Part shown: positions 1-6,941 of the stretch, in pieces
Layout: each line of letters begins with the position of its first letter
How positions within the stretch are numbered: the first letter of the stretch is position 1
Assembly: GCA_016292785.1 (NCBI GenBank)
Contig: JAEDFL010000043.1
Coordinates: 1 to 16,338, forward strand
Origin: Clostridiaceae bacterium
Lineage (GTDB): Bacteria > Bacillota > Clostridia > Oscillospirales > Acutalibacteraceae
Direction: 5' to 3'
Length of the DNA: 16,338 nt
Notes under the pieces: model-generated
The model's input: only the letters and a program-made list of their open reading frames with translations
Databases searched by the model: none
What the model was told of the DNA's origin: nothing
Translations under genes and position numbers: made by a program

Positions 1-2
1 AG

Positions 3-95
3 GTCAGGGAAATTCTCAACCTGAACCTGAACAAGAACAATGTCATTGAAAGCAAACGAGCGGAATATAAAAACAGGCTCAAAACCTGTACATAA
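3..95 (+). other. Possible 3' end of an upstream reading frame
   Basis: The third forward frame is open from the window edge to a TAA at 93-95. It encodes about 30 residues rich in Asn, Leu, Lys and Glu (for example VREILNLNLNKNN near the start). This could be the C-terminus of a gene that begins outside the window. I do not recognise the family, and thirty codons are too few to prove coding. From 96 to about 160 the sequence is AT-rich with stops in all forward frames. Confidence 0.2.
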
Positions 96-189
96 ACATA
101 GGGACTGTCGCATGCCAACACCACTTAAGAGAATAATAAAAAAACACATCAAAATAAAATAAAATTTTATTGGTAATGCAAAAACGGAA

Positions 190-354
190 ATGAGAAAATA
201 TGATAGTATAAGCACAAGTGTGCTTGCTAAGATGGGAAAGAACGAAAGTGTTTCTATAGACACATTAGCAAAGATAGCGGCTGTCACGGATTGTGGACTT
301 GATGACATCGTTGAAGTGAATACCAATCTTGAGAATGGTGGCGAGTTGAAATGA
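190..354 (+). pseudogene. 5'-truncated XRE/Cro-type HTH regulator next to the methyltransferase
   Basis: Residues read from ATG 190 are 54 in number and include ISTSVLAKMGKNESVSIDTL followed by a CGLDDIVEV-like end. This matches the second half of the small (about 70 aa) XRE-family regulators that end in 'DCDIxDIVEV'. In-frame sequence before the ATG (NFIGNAKTEMRK) still resembles the family, but a TAA at about 158-163 and AT-rich sequence replace the first helix, so the N-terminus seems lost. Its stop overlaps the methyltransferase start as ATGA (351-354), which suggests translational coupling in an original regulator-methyltransferase-endonuclease operon. Such regulators often act as controllers of restriction-modification genes. 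Whether the remnant is still translated or binds DNA cannot be told. No ribosome binding site is evident before 190. Confidence 0.6.
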
Positions 355-1373
355 AATGGGACAACTTTACTTTTATTGATTTATTTGCAGGAATTGGTGG
401 AATAAGATTAGGGTTTGAAAGCGTCGGCGGAAAATGTATTTTTTCAAGTGAATTTGATGAAGATGCTTGTAAGACGTATGAGGCTAATTTCGGAGAACAC
501 CCATCTGGGGATATTACAAAGATTGAAGCGAGCAGTATTCCAAACTTTGATATTTTGTTAGGTGGCTTTCCTTGTCAAGCATTTTCTATTATCGGAAAAA
601 AAGAAGGATTTGCAAATGAAACCTGTGGAACACTTTTCTTTGATATTGAAAGAATATTGAAAGGGAAGAAACCCAAGGCATTTATGCTTGAAAATGTTAG
701 AAACTTAACTGCACACGATAATGGAAATACCTTTAAAACTATAACAACACATTTGGAAGCACTTGGTTATCACGTATATTCAAGCGTTTTGAATGCACTT
801 GATTATGGCGTACCTCAAAGACGTGAACGAATAATTATTGTTGGTTTTCTTGATGATGTAAAATTTGAATTTCCTAAACCAATTCCATTATCCGAAAGAA
901 AGACTTTGTCTGATATCTTAGAGGACAAAGTGGATAGCAAGTATTATGTTAAAGAATGTATAAGAAAATCCAGAATAGAACGACTGAAAGATAAAGACTA
1001 TCCAAAACCGTATATCTCACACGAAAATATGGCAGGTTCTATCACACCACACCCCTATTCTTCGGCACTGCGTGCGGGTGCTTCTGCCAATTATATTTTA
1101 ATTAATGATGAACGTAGACCAACCGAGCGAGAACTTTTAAGAATTCAAGGTTTCCCAGATAGTTATAAAATAGTTGTTCCGTATGGAAAAATAAAAAAAC
1201 AAACCGGTAATTCAGTGGCAGTTCCGGTAATTAAAGCGGTTGCGAGAGAAATGATAAAAGCCTTAAAAGCTTTTAGTGAGGAGGATGAAAAACACAATGG
1301 AAAACCGACCGAGATTGAGAGACTCCAAGCATTTAACAACACAAACTTTATACCCGTTGAATGTGTTTCCTAA
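351..1373 (+). CDS. DNA (cytosine-5-)-methyltransferase of a type II restriction-modification system
   Basis: This 340-residue protein transfers a methyl group from S-adenosylmethionine to C5 of cytosine in a specific DNA site, protecting it from the partner nuclease. The family motifs appear in order: motif I FIDLFAGIGGIRLGF (8-22), motif IV GGFPCQAFS with catalytic Cys75, motif VI ENVRNL (114-119), motif VIII QRRERIIIVG (156-165), a short target-recognition region (about 190-255), motif IX RELLRIQGFPDSY (260-272) and motif X KKQTGNSVAVPVIKA (282-296). The catalytic set is complete, so it should be active. About 35 residues after motif X overlap the downstream gene and are probably dispensable. 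The ATG overlaps the stop of the upstream HTH remnant (ATGA), and the ribosome binding site is weak. The gene is clearly more AT-rich than the hydrogenase operon (19 of 60 G/C at 541-600 against 35 of 60 at 3421-3480), suggesting horizontal acquisition. The target sequence cannot be read from the protein. Confidence 0.95.
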   Translation: MKWDNFTFIDLFAGIGGIRLGFESVGGKCIFSSEFDEDACKTYEANFGEHPSGDITKIEASSIPNFDILLGGFPCQAFSIIGKKEGFANETCGTLFFDIERILKGKKPKAFMLENVRNLTAHDNGNTFKTITTHLEALGYHVYSSVLNALDYGVPQRRERIIIVGFLDDVKFEFPKPIPLSERKTLSDILEDKVDSKYYVKECIRKSRIERLKDKDYPKPYISHENMAGSITPHPYSSALRAGASANYILINDERRPTERELLRIQGFPDSYKIVVPYGKIKKQTGNSVAVPVIKAVAREMIKALKAFSEEDEKHNGKPTEIERLQAFNNTNFIPVECVS

Positions 1374-2031
1374 AGAACTTATAAATAAAATAGGTGGTTA
1401 TCTTGTCTATTTGATTTACATAGGTAGGAAAGATGTGTCTGGTAACGATTGGGGTGATGCTTTTGCTGATGCAATAGGTGGTACACATCTTGATTCACCA
1501 GTTGGTATTGCTGATGTGGTTTTGGGCAAAAATTGTTGGTCAATGAAAACAGTAAAAGTAAAAGATCCATTTACAAGCACAAGCGTAAGACTAATAAGTG
1601 GGAGATGTTCACCTGATTATTCTTACGGAATTACTGATCCACATAAGGATGTTCAAAAAACTGGTGAAGCTGTTTTAAATATTTGGAATGAAAGAATAAA
1701 CATAGCAACCGACCATTATATCAGAGTAAGAACTGGTATTTTAGTTAGAAGTTATGATTTACTTTCATATAGATTGTTTGAGGAAGAAACTACCCGATAT
1801 AGAACCACTGATTATCATTGGGAAGTAAACAACAATGGTAATTTGATTGGGTTAGATCACAACGGAAAAATATGCTTCACTTGGCAACCTCATGGTTCTC
1901 AATTTACAATTCATACAGAAGTGCCAAAAGAGGCAGTAAAACTCTGTGTGCGTAAGCCACCAACATTGAAAAAAGATGATGTTCTCAAAGGAATAAAATT
2001 TGATGAAAATTGGATTACCATTTTGAAATAA
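1297..2031 (+). CDS. Probable type II restriction endonuclease partner of the methyltransferase
   Basis: This protein of about 244 residues probably cleaves DNA at the site protected by the neighbouring methyltransferase. The assignment rests on context plus a PD-(D/E)XK-like pattern: DWGDAFADAIGG followed by GIADVVLGKNCWSMKTVK, where Asp73 and the S-x-K at 82-84 could be the metal and catalytic residues (numbered from ATG 1297). No named endonuclease family was recognised. GAGGAGG lies at 1278-1284, so ATG 1285 is too close to it and ATG 1297 is 12 bases away; GTG 1276 is also possible. All these choices overlap the methyltransferase reading frame by roughly 77-98 bases in another frame. Composition matches the AT-rich methyltransferase gene, so both arrived together. 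The stop is TAA at 2029-2031. Confidence is high that it is a gene, moderate for the function. Confidence 0.75.
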   Translation: MENRPRLRDSKHLTTQTLYPLNVFPKELINKIGGYLVYLIYIGRKDVSGNDWGDAFADAIGGTHLDSPVGIADVVLGKNCWSMKTVKVKDPFTSTSVRLISGRCSPDYSYGITDPHKDVQKTGEAVLNIWNERINIATDHYIRVRTGILVRSYDLLSYRLFEEETTRYRTTDYHWEVNNNGNLIGLDHNGKICFTWQPHGSQFTIHTEVPKEAVKLCVRKPPTLKKDDVLKGIKFDENWITILK

Positions 2032-2042
2032 TATATAATGAC

Positions 2043-2071
2043 GGAAAACATCGTAGAAATACGGTGTTTCC
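2043..2071 (+). terminator. Imperfect hairpin just after the restriction gene
   Basis: GGAAAACATCG at 2043-2053 can pair with CGGTGTTTCC at 2062-2071 with one bulged A and one G-U pair. It begins 11 bases after the endonuclease stop and is followed by TGTTTGC, which is not a full T-tract. It may be a weak terminator or an RNA 3' stabiliser. Confidence 0.35.
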
Positions 2072-2145
2072 TGTTTGCTAACGCTTAAAATGTAATACAT
2101 AACCATAAATTATTATAAACATCTTGTGTATTTTTATTAAACAAC

Positions 2146-2173
2146 TTAGGAAGATGATTTCCCTAAATTTTTT
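2146..2173 (+). terminator. Weak hairpin followed by a T-run
   Basis: TTAGGAA (2146-2152) can pair imperfectly with TTTCCCTAA (2158-2166), and ATTTTTTCC follows directly. The stem is short (five clean pairs plus two after a bulge), but the T-run is good. It could be a further stop for the restriction cassette transcript. The rest of the 2032-2350 spacer is AT-rich with no reading frame I can support. Confidence 0.35.
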
Positions 2174-2245
2174 CCTGAAAGATTATGAATGAACACTAAA
2201 CTATACACTGTAACAATCATAGAAACAGTAAATACAGTTTCCTAA

Positions 2246-2288
2246 GCAAAAAGGGTGAACTATTGATAAAGATAGTTCACCCTTTTGC
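2246..2288. terminator. Strong bidirectional intrinsic terminator between convergent operons
   Basis: AAAAAGGGTGAACTAT (from 2248) faces ATAGTTCACCCTTTTGC (2272-2288) around an 8-base loop (2264-2271). The core of 11 pairs (GGGTGAACTAT with ATAGTTCACCC) is perfect and is extended by A-T pairs and a GC pair, with one extra A on the left arm. The flanking A-run and T-run give each strand a U-rich tail. It lies between the + strand restriction genes and the - strand hydrogenase operon, as expected for a shared terminator. Confidence 0.85.
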
Positions 2289-2350
2289 CTATATAAATAC
2301 ATACTTATTTGGATTTGCCGTATAACAGTCCCGTTTTTTGTTTATTATAC

Positions 2351-3778
2351 TTATTTCAGCACCGAAATAGCGTCCGTAATGGTCTTTTCAAAGGCTTCTC
2401 TGCCGTACTTGTCAACCTCCGCCTTGTTTCTCTCACCGTGAGTCAGACAGCCTGCGCCGCCGATACAGCCGCCGATACAAGCCATACCCTCGATGAAGTT
2501 TGCGTCAAGCTTATCCTTGCTCTTTTTGAGCAGGGCGGTGCGGCAAGCCTCAATTCCGTCACAGGAACAGGCAACAAGCTCAAAGTCATCTATGCCGTGC
2601 TCCTTGAGTCCCTCGGCAACAGCGTCGGAAAGTCCTCCGCAGCGTGCGAAAATTCTTCCGTAATAAGATGCGTTGTCAAGCATACCCTCCTCAAGCTCCG
2701 TGATATCAATATCACGGCTGTCAAAGAGAGCCTGAAGCTCCTCAAAGGTCAATGCGGCGTCAACATACGGACTTACAGAGTCCTTCTGAACCTCTGCCTT
2801 CTTTGCTGTGCAAGGTCCGATGAAAACTACCTTACAGTTTTCATCGTTATCCTTGATATACTTTGAAATTGCGCCCATCGGAGAAAGATTGTGCGAAACA
2901 AAGGGTAGAAGCTGAGGGAAGGCTTTTTCAATATAGCTGACAAACGCAGGACAGCAGGAGCTTGTCAAAAAGCCTTTTTCCGCAAGCTCTTTCGACTCCG
3001 AAAACGCAACCATATCGGCACCGAGAGCCGCTTCGATAACGGTGTGGAAGCCAAGCTTTTTAAGTCCTGTTATAACCTGACCGAGCTTTGCATACTTGAA
3101 CTGGCTCGAAATCGTCGGAGCAACAACGGCATAAACCTTGTAATTCGCATTGTTCTTGCTCTTTTTGATGATGTCGATAACGTCAATGATGAAGGATTTG
3201 TCTGTGATTGCGCCGAACGGGCACTGATAAACACAGGCACCGCAGGCAATGCACTTGTCGTTATTGATAGCCGCCGCCTTGTTCTCGTTCATCGAGATAG
3301 CCTTGATTTTGCAGGCATTCTCGCAGGGGCGCTTACGGCTGATGATAGCAGTATAGGGACAAACTCTCGAACAGGCACCGCACTCCTTGCAGAGATTTTT
3401 GTCGATATGTGCAACGTGGTTGCTGTCGAACGAAATAGCTCCGAAGCGGCAGGCGTCCATACAACGGTGTGCCAGACAGCCTCTGCACGCATTCGTTACC
3501 TCGTATCCGCCCATAGGGCACTCGTCACAGGCGGTTTCGATAACCTCGATAACGTTTGGATTTGTCTTGTCTCCGCCCATTGCAAGCTTAACACGCTCTC
3601 CGAGAATTGCACGTTCCTTATATACACAGCATCTCATTGTCGGCGTGTTGCCGGGAACAATGGTCTTGGGAATTTCAAGAATGTTGTCCAGCAAGGTGTC
3701 GTTCCACGCATGGCGAGCCACCTCACGGAGAACTTTATATTTAAGATACTGTACCTTTGTGTCGAATTTATATAGCAT
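2351..3778 (-). CDS. [FeFe]-hydrogenase with cysteine-rich ferredoxin-like N-terminus (probably group B type)
   Basis: This 475-residue cytoplasmic protein should catalyse reversible reduction of protons to H2 with electrons from reduced ferredoxin. The N-terminal half carries iron-sulfur motifs: CRGCLAHRCMDAC (98-110), CKECGACSRVCP (130-141), CENAC (152-156) and CIACGACVYQCP (176-187), suggesting up to four [4Fe-4S] clusters. The H-cluster domain follows, with L1 TSSCCPAFV (272-280), L2 GPCTAKKAE (321-329) and L3 ACIGGCIGG (433-441). Expected H-cluster ligands are Cys276, Cys323, Cys434 and Cys438; the proton-relay Cys275 is kept. The usual Met of L2 is Gly and the GGGQ after L3 is absent, both pointing away from standard group A enzymes. 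AAAGGAGG five bases before ATG 3778 fixes the start and excludes an upstream TTG at 3805. It is the last gene of the operon, 54 bases after the phosphatase gene; that spacer holds a small hairpin (CCGTC/GACGG, 3814-3829). The strong terminator lies downstream. Confidence 0.9.
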   Translation of the reverse strand: MLYKFDTKVQYLKYKVLREVARHAWNDTLLDNILEIPKTIVPGNTPTMRCCVYKERAILGERVKLAMGGDKTNPNVIEVIETACDECPMGGYEVTNACRGCLAHRCMDACRFGAISFDSNHVAHIDKNLCKECGACSRVCPYTAIISRKRPCENACKIKAISMNENKAAAINNDKCIACGACVYQCPFGAITDKSFIIDVIDIIKKSKNNANYKVYAVVAPTISSQFKYAKLGQVITGLKKLGFHTVIEAALGADMVAFSESKELAEKGFLTSSCCPAFVSYIEKAFPQLLPFVSHNLSPMGAISKYIKDNDENCKVVFIGPCTAKKAEVQKDSVSPYVDAALTFEELQALFDSRDIDITELEEGMLDNASYYGRIFARCGGLSDAVAEGLKEHGIDDFELVACSCDGIEACRTALLKKSKDKLDANFIEGMACIGGCIGGAGCLTHGERNKAEVDKYGREAFEKTITDAISVLK

Positions 3779-3832
3779 TTTTTCCTCCTTTGGTAACCGT
3801 GTCAACTAATGCGCCGTCTTGACAGACGGGAA

Positions 3833-5005
3833 TTAAAAATAGCTTACCTTTATTCTCTTGCCCATCTGCTTCAGGCAGTCCGAAAGCTCCTCGACAAGAT
3901 TCATTTTGATATTGAAATTGATCGGCAGATCGGGATTCTGATGAGCGGGATTGACCGCTCTGCCGACATAGAAGTTTATATCCGTCGCTTCCTCAAACAG
4001 CAGGCGGCAGATTTTTGAAGCTCCGTCCTGCTTTATGCTCCACTGATCGTAAAGCTCGTTTTTGTCAAGGACATCTCTGGCATATTCGATAACCTTGTTG
4101 ATTGTGATAACGCCCTCGGTGACGAGATCGACTCCCTCAATCTCAGCTATCGGAGGCACATCGCTCTGTTCAAAATTGAGCGTTGCTCTGATCGGTTTGC
4201 CGAGGTACTTTGCGGCGATCGACGAAGTTGTTCCGCCGCAGACGATGTGCTTGCCCTCCTTGGAGAAGAACAGTGACATCATTCTGTCGCAGTCGTCCCT
4301 GTTTCTCGGAGGACCGAAAAGCAGGTTCATCGGCTCTCTCTTTCTTATGCGGACAATACAGGCTGTCGCATCGTCGCCGGGATGAAAGCCGTACTGCTTG
4401 TTGCACTCGTCAATGAGCATGGTAGAAAGAGTTTTCGCCGTATATCCGATATCGGCAAAGGTTTCCATAAATTCAATTATATCTTCACGCTTCCAGCCGA
4501 AGTTATAGGCAAGACCTATTCCGGCATGAGGACAGCCGTCGCTCATGGCAACAAAAATATCGTTTTCCTGAAGGCTGATGACAGACTTATAAATCTGCTT
4601 GCCGTTTATATTCAGCTCATTTTTTTGATAATCATAGTTCTTGCCGTTTCGGAGAAGTATAACGTGGGGATTGTCATACTGGATGAGTTCGGCTGTCTCA
4701 TTATTTATCAGGTGAATGATCGTAAAGGTGGAGTAAGCCACTCCCCTGACCGAGCATATCGGAAGCGTTGCGGCAATGGTGGAAACACATTCCTCAAGCG
4801 AAAGACCTTCCGCCATCATCGTCGATATGATCTTTGAGGTGAGAGTTGAAAGAATACTCGCCTTTACTCCGCTTCCGAGACCGTCAGCAAGCACGATAAC
4901 GGTGGAGTTTTCGCTCTGTTCAACAATATCCACATGGTCGCCGCAGAGCTGTTCGCCCTCGTGATTTATACTTTTCCAGCCGATGTCAGCACACAGATTA
5001 TTCAT
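3833..5005 (-). CDS. SpoIIE-family (PP2C-type) serine/threonine phosphatase linked to the sensor hydrogenase
   Basis: This 390-residue protein probably dephosphorylates a serine or threonine on a partner regulator. Residues 1-220 form a PP2C/SpoIIE domain with the metal-binding acidic motifs in place: GDHVD (22-26), LADGLGSG (39-46, Asp41), MSDG (154-157, Asp156) and GDDATA (210-215, Asp211/212), so it should be catalytically competent. Residues 225-390 form a second region that I cannot assign; it contains CGGTTSSIAAKYLGK (256-270) and EGVDLVTEGVI (290-300). There is no transmembrane segment. Its start codon lies inside the end of the hydS-like gene (8-base overlap, 4998-5005), implying coupled translation and a direct working partnership: the hydrogenase/PAS protein is the likely input and the phosphatase the output. 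No anti-sigma factor, STAS-domain antagonist or kinase for it lies in the window. Confidence 0.88.
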   Translation of the reverse strand: MNNLCADIGWKSINHEGEQLCGDHVDIVEQSENSTVIVLADGLGSGVKASILSTLTSKIISTMMAEGLSLEECVSTIAATLPICSVRGVAYSTFTIIHLINNETAELIQYDNPHVILLRNGKNYDYQKNELNINGKQIYKSVISLQENDIFVAMSDGCPHAGIGLAYNFGWKREDIIEFMETFADIGYTAKTLSTMLIDECNKQYGFHPGDDATACIVRIRKREPMNLLFGPPRNRDDCDRMMSLFFSKEGKHIVCGGTTSSIAAKYLGKPIRATLNFEQSDVPPIAEIEGVDLVTEGVITINKVIEYARDVLDKNELYDQWSIKQDGASKICRLLFEEATDINFYVGRAVNPAHQNPDLPINFNIKMNLVEELSDCLKQMGKRIKVSYF

Positions 5006-6671
5006 CGCTGATCGACTCCTTTAATTTAGTAAGCGCAATTTTTGTTTCAGCCGCAGTCTCACCGAGAAGCGACGCGATCTCCTGAACAATTCTCATCTGA
5101 TTGTCAACAACTCTGTCGGCAATTTCAACGGTCTGGTGGCTGATCTTTTCTTTCTTCTCACGCTGATTTTCTTCCTCGGTAACATCACGAAGAATACATA
5201 CAAGCAGGCGGTATTCCTTATCGTAGAGAATAGACTCCTCGACATATTTTTCATACTCTGCAAGATACGTTCTCTTGTTGTGAATACTCTTGCCCGAATT
5301 GAGTACGCTGAGGAAATCGGTCGGATCAAGTATTCTGACGACCTGATCGCCGAGAATTACCGAAGCGTTGCGGACGTTGATTATCTTCAATGCCGCCTGA
5401 TTGATCTGCTGAACCTCCAGCTTTTCGTTGAGAACGATAAGTCCGTTCGGAGTGTTTCTGACGATCGTGTCGGAGAAGCTCTCCGCCTTATCCTTGAGGT
5501 ACGGCAGACACATGGAAATTTCCGCCTTGCCCTGAAGAATTGCGATTGCCTTTTCACGGCAGGTATTGTAACCGCAGGAGCCGCAGTTCAGCTCGTCGGA
5601 GGGCTTCATCTTACCCATCTGGCGCAGAGTGTCACGGATCTCCGTCTCGGACGGCTGCTGTAACTTTCTTTCGATAAACGAGAAAGTTTTCCTGACGGTA
5701 ACGGGATCGACTTCTTCAACAGGGAAGTCGTTCTTACCTGCAAATTTCGAAACCGCAACATAATCCTTAACGGGAGAGCGGTGGAATTTTTCCATAACGG
5801 GACCGCCGACACAGCTTCCTACACAGGCGGACATCTCGATAAAGCACCTGTGAAGCTTGCCGCTTTCGATTTCACGCAGGGCGGCAATGCAGTTTTCCGT
5901 TCCGTCAATCGCCATATAGGTATAGTCGGGATCGTCGGTTTCCATTGTCTTGAGAATACCGCCCGTTGTCGGGAAGAACCTCGCACGGGTGTTTTCGTCT
6001 TGATCCATCTCCTGCTTCAGCTCGATATTCTGAGACTTGAGCCAGTTTGTCAGCTCGTCAAAGGTGAGAACAGCGTCAACTATTCCCTCATAATACTGAG
6101 CCTCGTCCTTCTTTGCAACGCACGGACCGATGAATACGGTCTTTGCATTCGGCATCCTCTTTTTAATATCCTTGCAGTGCGCCTGCATCGGTGAAAGAAC
6201 ATCGGCAAGATAAGGCAGCTCAGCCGGGAAATACTTTTGAATAAGCAAATTGATTGAATGACAGCAGGAGGAGATGATTATATCGTGCGTCTTCTCCCCT
6301 ACCATTCTTTCATATTCCTTTTTAACTATCGTTGCGCCGATCGCAGTTTCCTCAACATCGTAAAAACCGAGCTGCTTGAGAGCCTCCCTCATTGCGCCGA
6401 TGCCCACGCCCTCGTAGTTTGCAACAAACGACGGAGCAAGGCTGACAAAAACGGGATCGCCGCTCTGCAAAAGCACCTTAACCTTTTCTGTCTCGTCAAC
6501 GATCTGCTTTGCGTCCTGCGGACAGACTACAAAGCACTGACCGCACATTATACACTCGTTGCCGATGATATATGCCTGATTGCCGGAAAAACGGATGGAT
6601 TTGACCGGACAATGACGAATACACTTGTAGCAGTTTTTACAGTTGGATTTTTTCAGAGTCAGACATTCCAT
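4998..6671 (-). CDS. hydS: Sensor-type [FeFe]-hydrogenase with PAS domain (HydS-like)
   Basis: This 557-residue protein is probably an H2 or redox sensor rather than a bulk H2 producer. Domain order: 2[4Fe-4S] ferredoxin (Cys11/14/17/21 and Cys40/43/46/50); H-cluster domain with L1 SSCCH (134-138), L2 GPCVAKKDE (182-190) and L3 ACVGSCVGG (282-290); a four-cysteine Fe-S domain (Cys363, 366, 371, 388); a PAS domain (about 400-497); and a C-terminal helical stretch (about 498-555) that could form a coiled coil. The H-cluster ligands (Cys137, 184, 283, 287) and the neighbouring Cys136 remain, but the L1 Pro is His, the L2 Met is Gly and the GGGQ after L3 is lost, as in sensory groups C/D. It starts four bases after the second ferredoxin gene and overlaps the phosphatase gene by 8 bases. 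The ribosome binding site is an AAAGGAAA about seven to ten bases before ATG 6671. The signal probably passes from cofactor through PAS to the phosphatase; this is inference. Confidence 0.9.
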   Translation of the reverse strand: MECLTLKKSNCKNCYKCIRHCPVKSIRFSGNQAYIIGNECIMCGQCFVVCPQDAKQIVDETEKVKVLLQSGDPVFVSLAPSFVANYEGVGIGAMREALKQLGFYDVEETAIGATIVKKEYERMVGEKTHDIIISSCCHSINLLIQKYFPAELPYLADVLSPMQAHCKDIKKRMPNAKTVFIGPCVAKKDEAQYYEGIVDAVLTFDELTNWLKSQNIELKQEMDQDENTRARFFPTTGGILKTMETDDPDYTYMAIDGTENCIAALREIESGKLHRCFIEMSACVGSCVGGPVMEKFHRSPVKDYVAVSKFAGKNDFPVEEVDPVTVRKTFSFIERKLQQPSETEIRDTLRQMGKMKPSDELNCGSCGYNTCREKAIAILQGKAEISMCLPYLKDKAESFSDTIVRNTPNGLIVLNEKLEVQQINQAALKIINVRNASVILGDQVVRILDPTDFLSVLNSGKSIHNKRTYLAEYEKYVEESILYDKEYRLLVCILRDVTEEENQREKKEKISHQTVEIADRVVDNQMRIVQEIASLLGETAAETKIALTKLKESISDE

Positions 6672-6675
6672 ACCG

Positions 6676-6936
6676 TTATTTCCTTTCTTCTTTTATTTTA
6701 TTAAGTACCTTGTCATTAAAAAAGCCGCTGAAATTTTCCGGCGTAACTCCGGTAAAGACATCGTCGTCCACCGTCACGGTCACACCTACACGATTGCACT
6801 TGCCGGTACAGAAGCTGCCGGCAAGTGTAACCTCATCATCAAGCTTGTTGTCGGCGATAGCCTTCTGAAAAAGCTCGACCAATTTTTCAGACCCTTTCAA
6901 ATGGCAGGAAGAACCCACACAAATTTGAACGATCAT
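6676..6936 (-). CDS. Thioredoxin-like [2Fe-2S] ferredoxin, second copy
   Basis: This small soluble electron carrier (86 residues from ATG 6936) has the cysteine pattern of thioredoxin-fold [2Fe-2S] ferredoxins related to NuoE and HydC: CVGSSC (6-11) and CTGKC (43-47). The first motif is followed by HLKGS, also typical. I chose ATG 6936 over GTG 6945 because AAAGG lies about ten bases before it and because it puts the first cysteine at residue 6, exactly as in the upstream copy. The two copies are clearly paralogous but diverged, and this one has a longer Lys/Glu-rich tail. The gene begins five bases after the first copy's stop and ends four bases before the hydS-like gene. It probably moves electrons to or from the hydrogenase modules; no NuoF-like flavoprotein partner is present. 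Confidence 0.9.
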   Translation of the reverse strand: MIVQICVGSSCHLKGSEKLVELFQKAIADNKLDDEVTLAGSFCTGKCNRVGVTVTVDDDVFTGVTPENFSGFFNDKVLNKIKEERK

Positions 6937-6941
6937 CTTTT

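Noticed and set aside
3044..3775. Long open frame on the + strand opposite the second hydrogenase gene
   Set aside because: It is a shadow of the hydrogenase gene, with no ribosome binding site and no recognisable protein features; the - strand frame has all family motifs.
3779..3805. Upstream TTG start for the second hydrogenase
   Set aside because: AAAGGAGG sits between this TTG and ATG 3778 at ideal spacing for the ATG.
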